A stretch of DNA of 64,000 nt from Talinum fruticosum (GCA_021018815.1 JAITYX010000034.1:4464001-4528000), one strand, 5' to 3'; shown: positions 45,480-57,314, numbered from the stretch's first letter. Notes: a model not told the origin generated them from the letters alone. Numbers and translations: made by a program.

Positions 45480-47093
45480 CGGTGCATGGCGCCTACGAGG
45501 GAGAGGGGGATGCCCGAGTGGAAGCGGAGGGATGAGAGGTAAGCCGGCGCTGGTAGGATCTTGACGATGTGCTTGAGCGCGGCGGAGGGAGGACAGGGAC
45601 CGCAGCTAAGGGCTCAACTTTGAGCGGCCGACCCGAACGAGAGGGTCTAGCGGTTCCTCCCTGTGGACCTCGGTAGCTGGAGGGGTCCGCTCGGCTCGAC
45701 TCCGCTGGTGCAGCGAGGTCTTCGACCCACTCGGACTCGCTGTCCGAGCTCGAGCATCGCTATTTGAGCTTGAGGAGCAGCTCGACCCTCGAAGTTCCTC
45801 GCCGCTTCTTCGTGTGTTCCACCCCTTGCCCGGATGGAGCTGCCTCGCCGCAGCTCCTCGGCGTCTCGCCGCTTCATTGTCCGGAGCTTCTTCTTCCCCG
45901 CTTTCGAGGAGGTCGGGCCTGGGCTCAAAGACGCTTCGAAGTGTCCGAGTCGCCACAGCTCCGAGCCGCCTAGGACCTTCTCTCTCGAGGAGCTCGACCA
46001 GCTCCTCTCGATCCTTTACCAACTCCCTCATCTCAAGAACCATTGTTTGCTCGCTCTCGGATTTGGGATTGGGCGGTTTTTGGTGCTGGAACAAAGAGTG
46101 ATAAACAGATTTGAGAAAGCCGAGCAGTGTCCTTGAAATCGGAGGACACAGAGCCGATTTTGTCCATGAAAATAGGGGACAAAATAGCAGAGAGAGATTT
46201 TGAGGCACCTGAGGTGGAAGCACCAACAGGTAGGGTAGGGAGAGAGAGAGGGGTTACTTTCGAGTTTGAGGCGGAGAAGGAGGCCTCAGCTCCGAGTTGT
46301 GCACCCGGACACCAAGTTGTGTTTCCTGGTATCCATACCCCTGGAGTTCCTTCTTGCCAACAAAAACGGCAGCCTTAGACATAGCATTGGGGTCCGAGGG
46401 AGAGGAACCTTGAATTGTTTAAAAACAAGGGTGAGAAGAGCACCGAAAGGAAGAGGGGTGTTCTTCTTATTTTGAAGTTGAGCTGGCACTCGCTGCCATC
46501 CGCTCAATTATTGAGGGGAAGAGGTCTACTTCGTAGCCCTCAAGAATATCAAAAAGAGCTTTCAAATGCTTGGAGTTGGGGTTCTCCTTGTTGGAATGCT
46601 GAGAGAAAAAGGTTCTCATCGAAGGAAGCACGTAAGGCATGCTTCGACTTCAACCGAGTCACTCGAAAAAATTTCGTGACTCAGGAAACTCTTTAGCGAA
46701 CTTTTCAAAGAAGTCGTCGGCGACTTCAGCGAAAGGAATGGGGTTGCTGTTCAAGAAAAGATAGGAGACCTTGAACAAGCGGTGGAGGAGAGAGGTGTTG
46801 ATTCGAACAATAATGTTATGAACCCCGGAGGTTAGAACACCTTCGAGTGAGTGATGTGAGTGTAAAACTCGAAACGAGTTCGGGGTAAATAAACTCACTG
46901 AAACAAAGAAAGTTATACACTCGATTGTTTGAATATAGGCCAACCAAGAAAATTTGGTGGTTGGGAAGAACTTGTTGTCCAGCGCGAGATGCTCGGGTGA
47001 CAATAGGCTCGAAGGGGTTGAGCTTTCGGGTTTTGGTGCGAGGCTTTTTAGCGTAAGAGCTCGAAAGTTGAGATGATTACCTCTCTTAGGCAT
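45480..47093 (-). pseudogene. Copia-4 third ORF
   Basis: The ATG is at 47093-47091 (MPKRGNHLNF). The first 144 codons (47093-46659) are open and cover the domain: LALDNKFFPTTKFSWLAYI, the ELVSSFTLTSL/YEFY region, VHNIIVRINTSLLHRLFKVSYLF, then FFEKFAKEFPES. Downstream blocks are the LPFGALLTLVFKQFKVPLP region (about 46420-46470), a Pro-rich linker, a coiled coil with VLEMRELVKDREELVELLE (about 45970-46040) and a Ser/Arg-rich tail. LPFGALLTLVFKQF is the best-preserved copy of this block in the window. Confidence 0.7.
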
Positions 47094-47754
47094 TTTGAGA
47101 AAGAGAAGGAAAGAAAGATGAAACTTTTGAGGAAGAAAAGAAGAGAGTGAGCCGATGAGAATGAAAGAAAATGAGTAAAAGAAAGAGATTGCAAGCGCAC
47201 GAACTTACTTGAGATGATCCTTACGTCGCTCGAAGAAGTCTAGGGAGCACCGTAGACGTAGAAAGCTTCCGCGAGAGGTTTTGTGTATGAGAGAGAGATG
47301 AAATGTAGAGTAACAAGGAGAAGGAGAATAGTTGTTATTTAAAGAATAAGAATCGTCCTTCACCGTGACGTTAATTGTAAATCCGTTTGGCTCTCGCTCT
47401 TTCAAAAGTCACCTCGGACCGGTGTGACGGTTCTCTTCTCAACGGTTAAGATTTTAGCAGTTTGAGATCCACGGCTAGCGTTTGATCACAGCGCCCAAGA
47501 GAGAGAGAGAAAAAGATTTTGAAAAATATATTCGAACTTCTCCACTAATCTAGAGATGTATTCGTAAAATTTGAAGTCCAATTTTTCTCGACGTCCGAGT
47601 ATGACTCGCATTGGTTTCGAGTGATTCGTAAACTAGAAATAATTAACAACTACTAACCCAGTATCACCGGATCAACCGAGCTAATGGTTATTAATAGATT
47701 GAAAACACATAACACATAATCATGCAATGAGATTATCACGAAGAAAGTGCATAA
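47094..47754 (-). promoter_or_regulatory. Copia-4 internal promoter/leader region
   Basis: On the minus strand, a degenerate TATA (TTTAAATAA, 47336-47345) lies about 248 bases before the ATG, and GTAAGT is at 47203-47208. Same spacing as in the plus-strand copies. Confidence 0.5.
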
Positions 47755-48405
47755 TTAGGCATTTAACATACCTATCTCATTCCGAATAAAGCAAAACCGA
47801 TCTTCACCAAGAGGCTTAGTAAAGATATCAGCTAGAAGATTAGTAGGAATGAATTCAAGTTCAATATCACCTTTCTCGGAATGATCTCGTAAGAAATGAT
47901 ATCTCGACCTCAATGTGTTTTGTCTTTGAGTGCTGAACTCGGATTCTTTGTAATACTTATTGCACTCGATTGTCACACTTGATTGGAACCGATTTGAAAG
48001 ATAGTCCGAGATCCCTCAAGTGTTGCTTTATCCATAAAATCCGAGCGCAACATGCCTGCAGCTGCAATATACTCAGCTTCAGCAGTTGATAGAGCCACCG
48101 AGTTCTGTTTTTGAGTGCCAAGATATTAGGGATTGACCCGTAAATTGACAAGCTCCGTAAGTGCTCTTTCGATCAACTTTGTATCCAGCGTAGTCCGCAT
48201 CCGAGTATCCAGTGAGGGTCGGTTCGAGTCTCTTGAGTACCGTAGACCTAAGTTCCGAGTTCCTACAAGATATCCGAATATTCTCTTCACCGTAGTGAGA
48301 TGTGATTCTTTTGGATTAGTTTGGAATCTTGCGCATAAACAAACACCGAACATTATATCCGGCCGACTGGAAGTAAGATATAACAAACATCCAATCATAC
48401 CTCGA
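47755..48405 (-). pseudogene. pol: Copia-4 RNase H
   Basis: MIGCLLYLTSSRPDIMFGVCL opens at 48398. The DYAGYKVDRKSTSGA-type block is damaged (about 48150-48190), then ACCARILWIKQHLRDLGLS (about 47995-48050) and FSTQRQNTLRSRYHFLRDH (about 47880-47930). The stop is TAA at 47757-47755 after GMLNA. Frames change near 48150 and 47960. Confidence 0.85.
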
Positions 48406-48409
48406 TAGA

Positions 48410-49255
48410 GTTTCGATCTATTGCTTTACCTTTCTCATCCGAGTCAAGCTTTATATTGCTCGCTCATGGGTGTAGATGCACGCTTTGCATCTTGAAGTTT
48501 GTATTTCTTCAGCAGCTCCTTGGTATACTTGGATTGATGGTCGTAGATCCCATCTTTGTCTTGTTTGATTTGTAGACCAAGGAAGAAATTGAGTTCTCCC
48601 ATCATACTCATTTGGAATTCCCGACTCATCAACTCGGAAAATTCTCAACACGAGATATTCATTAGTAGCTCCAAAGATAATATCATCAACATAGATTTGA
48701 ACAATAAGGAAATCTTTCCCCTTGGTTTTTATAAAGAGAGTCTTGTCGATCTGACCTCTTTTAAAATCATTTTGATCCAAGAAACTGCTCAGCTCTTTCA
48801 TACCAAGCTCTGGGAGCTTATTTAAGACCTTAGAGAGCCTTTTGAAGTTTGAAAACATGATCTGGAAATTCCGAGTTTTCAAAATGAGGAGGCTGCTCGA
48901 CATAGACTTCCTCTTCAATAAAACCATTGAGAAATGCACACTTAACATCCATTTGATATAATTTAATATGCATGCTGGATGCAAAAGCCAACAATATTCT
49001 AATAGCTTCGATTCCGGCAACAGTGCAAAGGTTTCCCCACAATCAATTCCTTCTTCTTGATTGTAACCTTAAGCCACAAGTCTAGCCTTGTTTCGACTAC
49101 CACCCCACCTTCATCCAGTTTGTTCTTGAAAACCCATTTGGTTCCTATGACTGGGTGGTCAAAAGGTCGGTTGGTCGAGTCCGTACTTGGTTTCTTTCGA
49201 ATTGATTGAGTTCCTCTTGCATGGCCTCTACCCATTCAGGTTCATTTAGGGCCTC
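48410..49255 (-). pseudogene. pol: Copia-4 reverse transcriptase
   Basis: [20 protein letters not shown] (about 49090-49150), KLYQMDVKCAFLNGFIEEEV (about 48915-48975), and the catalytic VDD codons at 48690-48682 within QIYVDDIIFGATNE. MSREFQMSMMGELNFFLGLQ follows (48632-48570). The blocks are in different frames. Confidence 0.9.
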
Positions 49256-49419
49256 TAGTGCATTTTTGGGTTCAGTTAATGAAATGAATGCAGTGAATGC
49301 ACAAAGATTTTGAAGAGAGGAACGAGTTCTTACCCCACTCGTTGATATCGGATATTATGTTTTCTAGTGGGTGACTAGAAGTGAACTTGAATGCTTTACC
49401 TGTTCTCCGATTCACAAGA

Positions 49420-50530
49420 TTTGTGGGCTGAGCTACCCGATCTTCGAAGCTTGTTCTGAGTGATCTTCTTCATTAGCTTGTTCATTTTGAGCGGGGTCTT
49501 GAGTACTCTCACTCCGAGTCACTTCGTTCCGAGTGACTTCATTCTAAGCCGGTTGAGTTTGAATCTTTGTAGACTCGGCTTCATCATCTTCTCTGCTGAG
49601 CTTCAACTCGAGTATGAAGACTCACTTGGTTTTTCCTGTTCAAGCTCATCAAAAACAACGTGGATACTTTCTTCCACTTTGTTAGTTTTCTTGTTGAAAA
49701 TGCGATAAGCTTTGCTCGTGAGAAGAATAACCCAGAAAAATACCTTCATCTAACCGAGCATCAAACTTGGTCAGGTGATCCTTACCATTGTTGTGAACGA
49801 AACACTTACATCCAAATGGTCCGAAATAGGAAATATTTGGCTTCTTCCCTTTGTAGAGCTTATAAGGTGTTTTCTTCAAAATGGGTCCGATGAGGCATCT
49901 ATTTAGAGTGTAGTTGGTCTGTGTTGACTGTCTCAACCCGTAAATAGTAAGGTAAGTTGTGCTCAATCATCATCGTCCTTGCTATTTCTTCAAGGGTTCT
50001 ATTCTTTCTCTCCACTACTCCATTTTGTTGTGGAGTTCTTGGTGCTGAGAAGTTGTGAGAGATGTCATTTTTGTCACAAAACTCCGAGAATTCCGAGTAG
50101 TCGAACTCCCTTCCATGGTCGGCTCGAATTCTCCGGATCTCGAGTCCGAGACTCAACTTGAATTTTTCTACGAGCTTGCTGAACTCCTTGAATGCTTCAT
50201 TTTTGTGCTTAAGAAAACACACCCAGGTAAATCGTGAATAATCATCAATAATAACAAATATATATGATTTGCCTCCGAGACTCGTTAACATGGATTTCAC
50301 CACATAAGTCCATATGCAGTAGCTCAAGCACTTTGGATGTGGAAACAGATCTTCAGAGATTTGAATGAGGATCCGACCTGTTTCCCTCTTATGCATGCTT
50401 CACAAACTTTATCTTTTTCAAACGCAAAGTTAGGTAAACCCCTAACCAGACCAAGAGATGCCAACTTTTTGATAGTATGCATGCTAATATGGCCTAATAT
50501 ACGATGCCATGTCCATGAGTCATCATGAAG
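49420..50530 (-). pseudogene. pol: Copia-4 integrase
   Basis: The N-terminal zinc domain reads WTWHRILGHISMHTIKKLAS and VCEACIRGKQ (50520-50380). The core has MDLCGEIHVNESRRQ-like D1 (about 50310), VIIDDYSRFTWVCFL (about 50250-50215), ADHGREFDYSEF (about 50125-50090) and the conserved E in QQNGVVERKNRTLEEIAR (about 50030-49985). A 165-codon open stretch (50396-49899) contains all but the first catalytic residue. It is the best integrase among the copia copies. Confidence 0.9.
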
Positions 50531-50539
50531 AGATACTTT

Positions 50540-50960
50540 TAAACAAGACAAATTCTGACTTGGGTCAAAAAGAGGTATGATGTAAGTGCTACCTGATCTT
50601 TTACCCGAAAGCTTGATCTCCTTGGTGGTAACATCGAAATATAGCAGTTGGTCCGAGTGAATCTTACCTCTTGACCTTTACCGCACAATTGAGAGATACT
50701 TAGCAGATTGTACTTTAATCCTTTGACAAGATAAACTGGACCGACTAGATTGCATCCTTTTCCAATCTTGCCTATCCCAACTATCTTGCCTTTGCTGTCA
50801 TCTCCAAAAGTGACCTTTCCTCCTTTATGTTTTTCTAACTCGAGAGAAGAGTCCTCGCGTCTCCCGACATGTGGCGTGAACATCCACCGTTAAGGTACCA
50901 ATGTCCTTTTGATCTCTTCCGAGTGACTCGCAAAACAGAGAGAATCTAACCCTTATCACT
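50540..50960 (-). pseudogene. pol: Copia-4 aspartic protease with mutated active site
   Basis: At 50891-50883 the catalytic triad codons read AAC GGT GGA (Asn-Gly-Gly) instead of Asp-Ser-Gly, followed by CSRHMSGD. Downstream: GKIVGIGKIGKGCNLVGPVY and LKYNLLSISQLCGKGQEVRF (about 50800-50665). The G-to-A change abolishes the catalytic Asp. The Ser-to-Gly change could be the CAG/CGG problem. Confidence 0.8.
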
Positions 50961-50989
50961 TCCTCTAACGAACCCAAGTAACATTCTTT

Positions 50990-52755
50990 ACTCGTGGTCC
51001 TTTTCCGAGGAAGAAGGTTTTTCGGCAACCTGATTTGAATGACTTTGGGTTTAGTCTAATTCTAAGTCTTCCTTGCAGAGAACCGAATCCGTGTCTCTTT
51101 CCTTTTGAAAACCTTTCCTTTTGAAATTGGAGAAAATGGTTTCCTTTTGTAAACTGTTCGGGCTTAGTCCTCCCTTCATTTTTATGAATGGGACCATGCT
51201 CAGCTTTCCCGAACTTTATAGTTCTAGAATCCTTTTGAATAGTTCCGAGTAGGAATTGGATTCCTCCTCTTTGTTGAAACCAAGACCTTCTTTTCCGAAG
51301 GAGACACATTGTGATCCTAAGAGCATGTCAAGGTTTTTCCGACCTTAAGTAAATTTCAAAACTAGATCTTGAGACTCAATGAGCTTCGCTTTAGTCGCTC
51401 ATTTTCTTTTCTGAGTAACTCGGACTCGGCCTCATTGGATTGAGCACTAGTCTTGAGTTCTCCGAGTGTGAGTCTCGCTTTTCCAATTCATTTTTCAAAA
51501 AGATGCTCTCGGATGAAATTAACTCAAGTTGTTCTTTGAATCGAGAAGAATCGAATTGGACTTTTCTTCCAAAGTAAAAATGTATTTAGCTAAATTAGCT
51601 TTGAAGAATTTGAGGAAGTATTCAATTACCTCCCGAGGATTTGTTTCCTCACTGTCTCGAGTCCGAGTCCGACTCTCTTTCAGCCTTCCGAGTCGAGATT
51701 GCCATCGGACATTTTGAGTCATCCGACTCCTCATCATCTTCCGATGAGTCCTCATCGCTCCATGTTGCCATCATAGCCTTTTTCTTCTTTTCTGTCCCTT
51801 TTTCTCTTTGGACAGTCTTTGACTATGTGGTCTTTGCTACCACACTCAAAACATCCGTAATTTTAGTTAAAGATAACTTTGAAGGAGAAGAATACTTACC
51901 TTTTCTCGTCCCTCTTATCTTTCTTGTAGAATTCTTCTTTTGGCCTTTTATCCCATCTTTTGTGCTTCATCATTCTCTTGAAGCCTCTAGCAATAAGAGC
52001 CATGGGATCCTCTTCCGAGTCGGAGGAACTCGGATTTGCTTCTCGGGTTTTTGAGGCTTTCGGCGCTATGTTCTTTTTGGTGTCGCCCTCAGCATCCTCC
52101 TCTTCCAGGTGGATTTCATGAGTGAGAAACTTCCCGATGAGCTCGTCCGGCTTTAGAATTGATAGGTTCCGAGCCTCCTCTATGGCAGTCACCTTGGGAC
52201 CCCATCTTCGCTTTGGTAGGCTTCGAGTATCTTTCCGCACATTTCTTCATGTGTAATATTTTTACCCGGAGATTTGAGATTAATGGTAATCTCAAGAAAT
52301 CGAATGAACATCCGAGTAATGTTCTCTTCTAGCTCCATCTTGAATAGCTCATACTTATGAAGATATTGACTAATCTTTGCTTGTCCGACCTGGCTTGTGC
52401 CTTCATAAGTGTTGACCGAGTGTGTCCTACACTTCTTTGGCTGAATCACGTGCAGATACTCGATTATATTCCTCTCGAGCCGATGGCGCACATCGGAATG
52501 TTCATGGCCTCGAAGTTCTTTCGAACTTCTCTCGCTTGCCTGGAGTAAAATCGGCCTTTGTCTTGGGGATGATTCTGAATTCATCTGTCTTCATTGGAAT
52601 GTAGTTTCCTTATTGTATGATTTCCCATACATCTTCATCATGATCCAAGAGGAAACATTCCATGAGCTTCTTCCAAGTGTACAAAATTTGATCCTTTGAA
52701 TTTTGGTGGTCTCGCTGGAAGATCTTCCTTCATCGAACTCTCCGTTGTTCCGAGC
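50990..52755 (-). pseudogene. gag: Copia-4 gag
   Basis: Homology begins ARNNGEFDEGRSS at about 52755, but the start reads ATA instead of ATG. Capsid: VNTYEGTSQVGQAKISQYLHKYELF and EENITRMFIRFLEI (about 52420-52280), SILKPDELIGKFLTHEIHLEEEDAEG. The zinc knuckle at about 51860-51805 has a complete C-X2-C-X4-H-X4-C, unlike copia-1 and -2. The acidic, coiled-coil and basic parts follow, ending in a VPKNLLPRKR-like block near 51020. Confidence 0.85.
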
Positions 52756-52804
52756 TATATGATCTTTAGACCTTTGGATGGTTAAATCCTTTCTCGAAAG
52801 GCTA

Positions 52805-52817
52805 GGCTTTTGTACCA
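52805..52817 (-). other. Copia-4 primer binding site (diverged)
   Basis: Minus strand TGGTACAAAAGCC, at the position and spacing of the initiator-Met site. It differs from TGGTATCAGAGCC in the middle. Confidence 0.75.
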
Positions 52818-52819
52818 AT

Positions 52820-54885
52820 TGAAGGTTTGCTCTGGGAGAGTCCGAGTCACCCTAGAGGGGGTGAATAGGGTGATGGAAGATTTTCGTTAAAAATCAAACT
52901 CTTTTGCCAAAGTAGAAACACAAATGGATTCCGAGTGAAAGGTAGAGTAAAGAAAGTATGAAGTCGAATTGAAATAGACAAGTAATGAAGCAAATTAAGC
53001 AGAAGCTTTGAGACTATCCGAGTCTAGAATGAACTCGTAAAGTAAAGACACAGGAATTACGTGGAAACCCTCCTGGGCCGTAAAATCACTGGACCGTGCT
53101 AAGTATTGGAGAGAAAGAACGGAACTCTTGAAGAAATAGCTAGGACAATGATGATTGAGCCAATCTACCCTACTATTTCGGGCCGAGGCAATCAACACAA
53201 CCAACTACACGTTGAACGGATGCCTCATCGGACCCATTATGAAGAAAACACCTTATGAGCTCTACAAAGGGAAGAACCCCAATATTTCCTATTTCAAACC
53301 CTTTGGATGTAAGTGTTTTGTTCACAATAATGGTAAGGATCACCCGACCAAGTTTGATGCTCGATTAGATGAAGTTATTTTTCCGGGTTATTCATCTCAT
53401 AATAAAGCTTATCGCATTTTCAATAAGAAGACTAACAAAGTGGAAGAGAGCATCCACGTTGTGTTTGATGAGATTGAACAGGAAAACCCAGCGAATCATC
53501 ATTTTCGAATCGAAGCTCAGTAGAGATGGTGACCTTGACAAAAGCGAGCCTGTCAGGAATCGGACCCAACCAACTCAAGACAAAGTCAAATCCACTATTT
53601 TGAGTCCACAAAATACGATCAATCGACCGAACCCAAGTTGCTCCCTTAAACAACTCTTTATAAGTTTTCCTAGACTCGTAAATTCCCTTATCTCGATCTA
53701 GTACTTCCTAGCCGAGATAACCCTTACAGCTAGGGACAACTAAGCTGAGTTAACCTTTACAGACTTAGTCAAGGGACCTTACTCGTAAAGTAAGAAAGTG
53801 ATTGTAACTAAGTACAAGACCTTACAACTCGTAAAGTAATGAATTACAGAGTGGGAGTTGTAAGTAGAAGATTGAGAATGAATACAATGATTTTGCTCAA
53901 GTACATGTATTAACAATAGGTTCGGCAATCTTCAAGTCTTGAAAGTTGGCTTCTATTTATATATGACCAGGCAAAGTAGCCGTTATCTCCATCTACCGAC
54001 CGAGAGTCCTTTTGTGACCGTTGATAAGAGCTTTCTAAGTCACTCGAAAGTATCGGTTGTGATATGAACGTTGGGCAACGGTTTAACTCTCTTGGAAGTC
54101 CCAAAACCACCGGCGGTGTCTCAAGGATAAGGTGGAAACCACCATTAAGCTTGGCATTTCAGTTTTCCAGATTTTGAAACAAACAACCCCGACACAATCT
54201 TCTCGGGACTGGGACAGAGAAGAGGGAAAGCCATGTCTCGTTGGTGATTTGACGTTTTGAAGCCAGTTACTTTTGTAATTCAAAAAGTGTATCCTCGTTT
54301 GAATAACCTACAAAAGTAAATCAATTCTGGTTCTCAAAGTATGAAATACTTTGGTCCATGATTAGACACAGATAATAAAATAATTAAGATAATTAAGCAA
54401 CTAATTATCCGAGTCGGAAAGTGAGTGGAATTTTCGATTCTAATATCCATGAAACTCAAAATTCCATCATAGTTAGTCTAAGCGAAGAATCAAGTTACAT
54501 AAAGAATATCACAGTGAAATAACTTGATATAGACTAAGCACGATTCGGACTAGAATCACCGACTCCAACCAAGTAGAACTTAAAATATGAAGTCGGACCT
54601 GAGTGCGATAAAGCGAAATACTAGTCAATCCAAGCATGCGATATATCTAAGTGATGAAGGACTCGTAACCGAGTAAGATACATATATCTGTTTTCCGAGT
54701 CACACGAGACAAGCAAGGATACGTGAAGTAAATGCTATATCACTTAGAAAATATACTATATCACTCGTAAAAGTTTCTAATAAGGTTGAGAATGCCTTGG
54801 AATCAAAACTCTATACTTAAGAGATTCTTATACCCGATTCCTTCGATACAACTCGGAATTGTGTTAAGCAATGTCCGAGTCTTCA
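52820..54885 (-). repeat. Copia-4 5' LTR, interrupted
   Basis: About 1.59 kb of LTR collinear with 43515-45111, broken at 53103-53580 by a plus-strand integrase fragment. At the break about nine bases of the LTR are replaced. Confidence 0.9.
53103..53580 (+). pseudogene. Integrase fragment inserted in inverse orientation in the copia-4 LTR
   Basis: The plus strand reads ERNGTLEEIARTMMIEP, MKKTPYELYKGKNPNISYF and KPFGCKCFVHNNGKDHPTKF. It is the C-terminal half of a SIRE integrase, closest to copia-3. It has no LTR ends and no visible duplication, and lies antisense to its host element. Possibly a template-switch or repair-filler product. Confidence 0.85.
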
Positions 54886-54890
54886 AGAGG

Positions 54891-55812
54891 CATTCGTTTG
54901 TTTCCAAGCTACATGAGCCAAAAAGTCATCCCATTCATTTATACCATTTTGCTACCCCTTTGAGCTTTAACCTATTTCTTGATACACCCGCATCCACTTT
55001 ACCTTTGGCCTTTATACATTTCCTATACCAAAGTCGAGTCTAGTAGAGCAATACTTATTGGGTAGTCTTGGTCCGAATGATGGAGTGTCCTATTCAGTTT
55101 GTAGTTTGATTTGGGGACCTATGTTCACAAAAAAAAAAAATGACAAGTTCCCCTTTTAGACTATTTTGGAATTGAGTAGTATTTATGATTTCTATGCTAA
55201 TTATATCTTAAAGCGCGTTGTGTTTGAAGCGGTAAATTGGGAGAAAAGTTCTTAGTCATGTCTACAAGTGTTTTTGCTCCTTAGCTGTTAGGCCTCGGCT
55301 ATTTAGCTCCACATCCCCCAAAATTGATTCCCCTTTTTACCAATGAACCTTGGCCACATTACAAGCTTTGAAAGACCTCTTGATTGCACTTGCATGTTTG
55401 CCTCTATAGTGGTGGAGAATGAGAATATGAGCAAGCCTATGGTAGGTTGTGTTTTTGGAAAGAGATATTGAGAGAACCCTCAAAAATCTAAAATGAGATA
55501 AAGTGATCCACGATTCCTAAAGTGAGGTTCCACCGGTCAAGCTAGCTCGCCATTTGCTTGAGGGCGTCATGAATGTTAATGTGATTCAATATGAGACAAG
55601 TCGTGCATTGTGACCAAGCATTGTAGTCATTGAAGTTTTCGAGCTAGTTTTCATGGAAGTATGATACTTTGAATATGTTGTCTTTGTGCATAGTCATCCC
55701 TATTGATTTAACTATTAACTCGTTACCTAAAGAGGGTGAACGCGAGGTTTTAACCCCGGATCGTAAATTGACAGTCTTGCTTGGGGACAAGCAAGAGCTA
55801 AGCATGGGGAGT
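54891..55812 (+). other. Gypsy 3' untranslated region, second part, with PPT
   Basis: Resumes the gypsy sequence after copia-4. No coding domain was recognised. It ends with a stem-like TTGCTTGGGGACAAGCAA and the purine run AAGCATGGGGAG before the LTR, which is the normal Athila-type PPT context. Confidence 0.8.
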
Positions 55813-56054
55813 TGTTAAACCTCATTTTTATCGGTTTTTAAGGCTTTATTTAACCCAATTCGTGATGATTTCAGTGATATTTATTCAATTTTGGGTTAGA
55901 TTTTGTTTATTTTCTCCTTATCGTCGCCTAAGCTCGAAAGTCTCTTTTTCGGGTTTTTGAGCTTAAATTTGAGATATTCGAGACAAATTTGATGAAAAGC
56001 GATGAAGAGGAGAGTTCGGACCTAAGAGGAAGCAAGGAAGAAGCCTCAAACATA

Positions 56055-56375
56055 TCAAGAGACGTTGCACGGCCCCTGTGCGAAGATGCACAGCCGTCCG
56101 GATCATCGAGCGAAGGGTTCGAAGTCAAGGAAGGCTGCATGGCCCCGTGTGCGCATTTCGCACGGCCGTGCGACTTCGCACGGCCGTGCGAGAAGCTGCG
56201 GAATTTGAAGACGTGCACGGCACCCCGTGCGAAGCCGCACGACCGTGCGAAATGGGCGAGAGTTCAGTGGTTTTCGCACGAGCCCTCGTGCGTAAGTCGC
56301 ACGACCGTGTGAAACTCATGGCAGAATTTCGCACGGTACCCGTGCAACCCTTGCACTGCCGTGCGACCATCGCTT
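56055..56375. repeat. Palindromic array in the gypsy 3' LTR
   Basis: Same repeats as 34905-35195, including two adjacent GCACGGCCGTGCGA palindromes at about 56158-56192. One extra half unit relative to the 5' LTR. Confidence 0.9.
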
Positions 56376-56381
56376 CCGCGG

Positions 56382-56390
56382 ATATTTAAG
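56382..56390 (+). promoter_or_regulatory. TATA box of the gypsy 3' LTR
   Basis: GATATTTAAG context, identical to the 5' LTR copy. Confidence 0.6.
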
Positions 56391-57314
56391 TTTCCTAATT
56401 GTAATTTTTAGGGATCTTTTTCCAGAATTCAAAAATTTTAGCTAGGGTTTTCGAGAGGCAGCCCTTAGAGGAGACTCAAGAACACTCAATTCTAATTTTC
56501 TACTTCAAGTTTATGTATGATTGAATCGCTTCAAGTTTTTATTCGATAATAGTAATTTCTTCTCTTTATCTTTTCTTCACAATTTCTCTTCATTTTTCTA
56601 TGACTATGTTCCCTAAATTCAGTCAATTGTTTAGTATCATGTTTAGGGGCTAATTTCTCTACTTAGGTTGGGATTGATCCCTATTATGCCTTGATAATCA
56701 TGAATTGAGTACCAATTGAATTGTTCCATGCTTGTTAGGTTAGAATTCACTTCGTTCATCACTTTTTCATTGATTACCTCGAAAGAGGACTCTTTTACTT
56801 TTATTAGGGTTTTGTGAACATCGAAAGATGAAAACTTACCTTAAATGACGTTGTGAGCCATTAGAACTTCATTATAAAAATAATTTAGGTTTTAATCGGG
56901 GTTGTGAGATTCATTCTTTGTGATTTTGCTCTTTGTTAATCCTATGAAAATAGGTGATTAGATTGTGCAAGATTAGTCTTTGACCTTCGAAAGTAGGCAA
57001 AGATAGATTTAATTCGGTGTCTCCCCTTCTAAACTGCTAGCGTAGGCAAATCTCAAGCGGTATTCGATTCTTGTTTCGGGCATAGTAGTGTGATTAATCC
57101 CAATCTAAGGCTTGTTTTTCATTGATCTCTCATTAGTTATTCTGTTATTAGTTGAATCCGAAAACCAAATCACTGTCGAACCGAGTTTTACCTAGATTAG
57201 AGTTTTTAGGTGGATTTAGTATTTGAAAGCGAGTTCCTTGTGGACACGATCCGCACTTGCCGATTCCTAGCTACAGCGACACCGTGCACTTGCGGTATAT
57301 TATTTCTTCGAACA

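Larger units (their letters stand above)
43515..54885 (-). mobile_element. Copia-4: full-length SIRE-type copia on the minus strand, inside the gypsy element
   Basis: The element is 11.37 kb with TSD AGAGG at 43510-43514 and 54886-54890. The 3' LTR is at 43515-45111 and the 5' LTR at 52820-54885, the latter enlarged by a 0.48-kb foreign piece. All domains are present in order on the minus strand. It is more divergent than copia-1 and -2, and closest to copia-3 in motifs. It is damaged by real substitutions: the gag start and protease active site are lost. Confidence 0.95.
34645..57314 (+). mobile_element. Athila-like Ty3/gypsy retrotransposon lacking reverse transcriptase, with nested copia-4
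   Basis: The ends are TGTTAAACC and TTCGAACA, with TSD AGATT at 34640-34644 and 57315-57319. The LTRs are 34645-36130 and 55813-57314. Without copia-4 the element is about 11.3 kb. Order: LTR, Asp-tRNA primer site, gag, protease, RNase H remnant, integrase, 3' ORF of the Athila ORF1 type, LTR. The RT is missing, so this copy depends on other elements. Point stops of the TGG-to-TAG kind, especially in the integrase C-terminus, suggest long methylation. Confidence 0.95.
55813..57314 (+). repeat. Gypsy 3' LTR
   Basis: 1,502 bp, collinear with the 5' LTR and mostly identical. Differences are scattered substitutions and small indels, including inside the palindromic array. It is older than the copia-1 and copia-2 pairs by eye. 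Confidence 0.95.
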
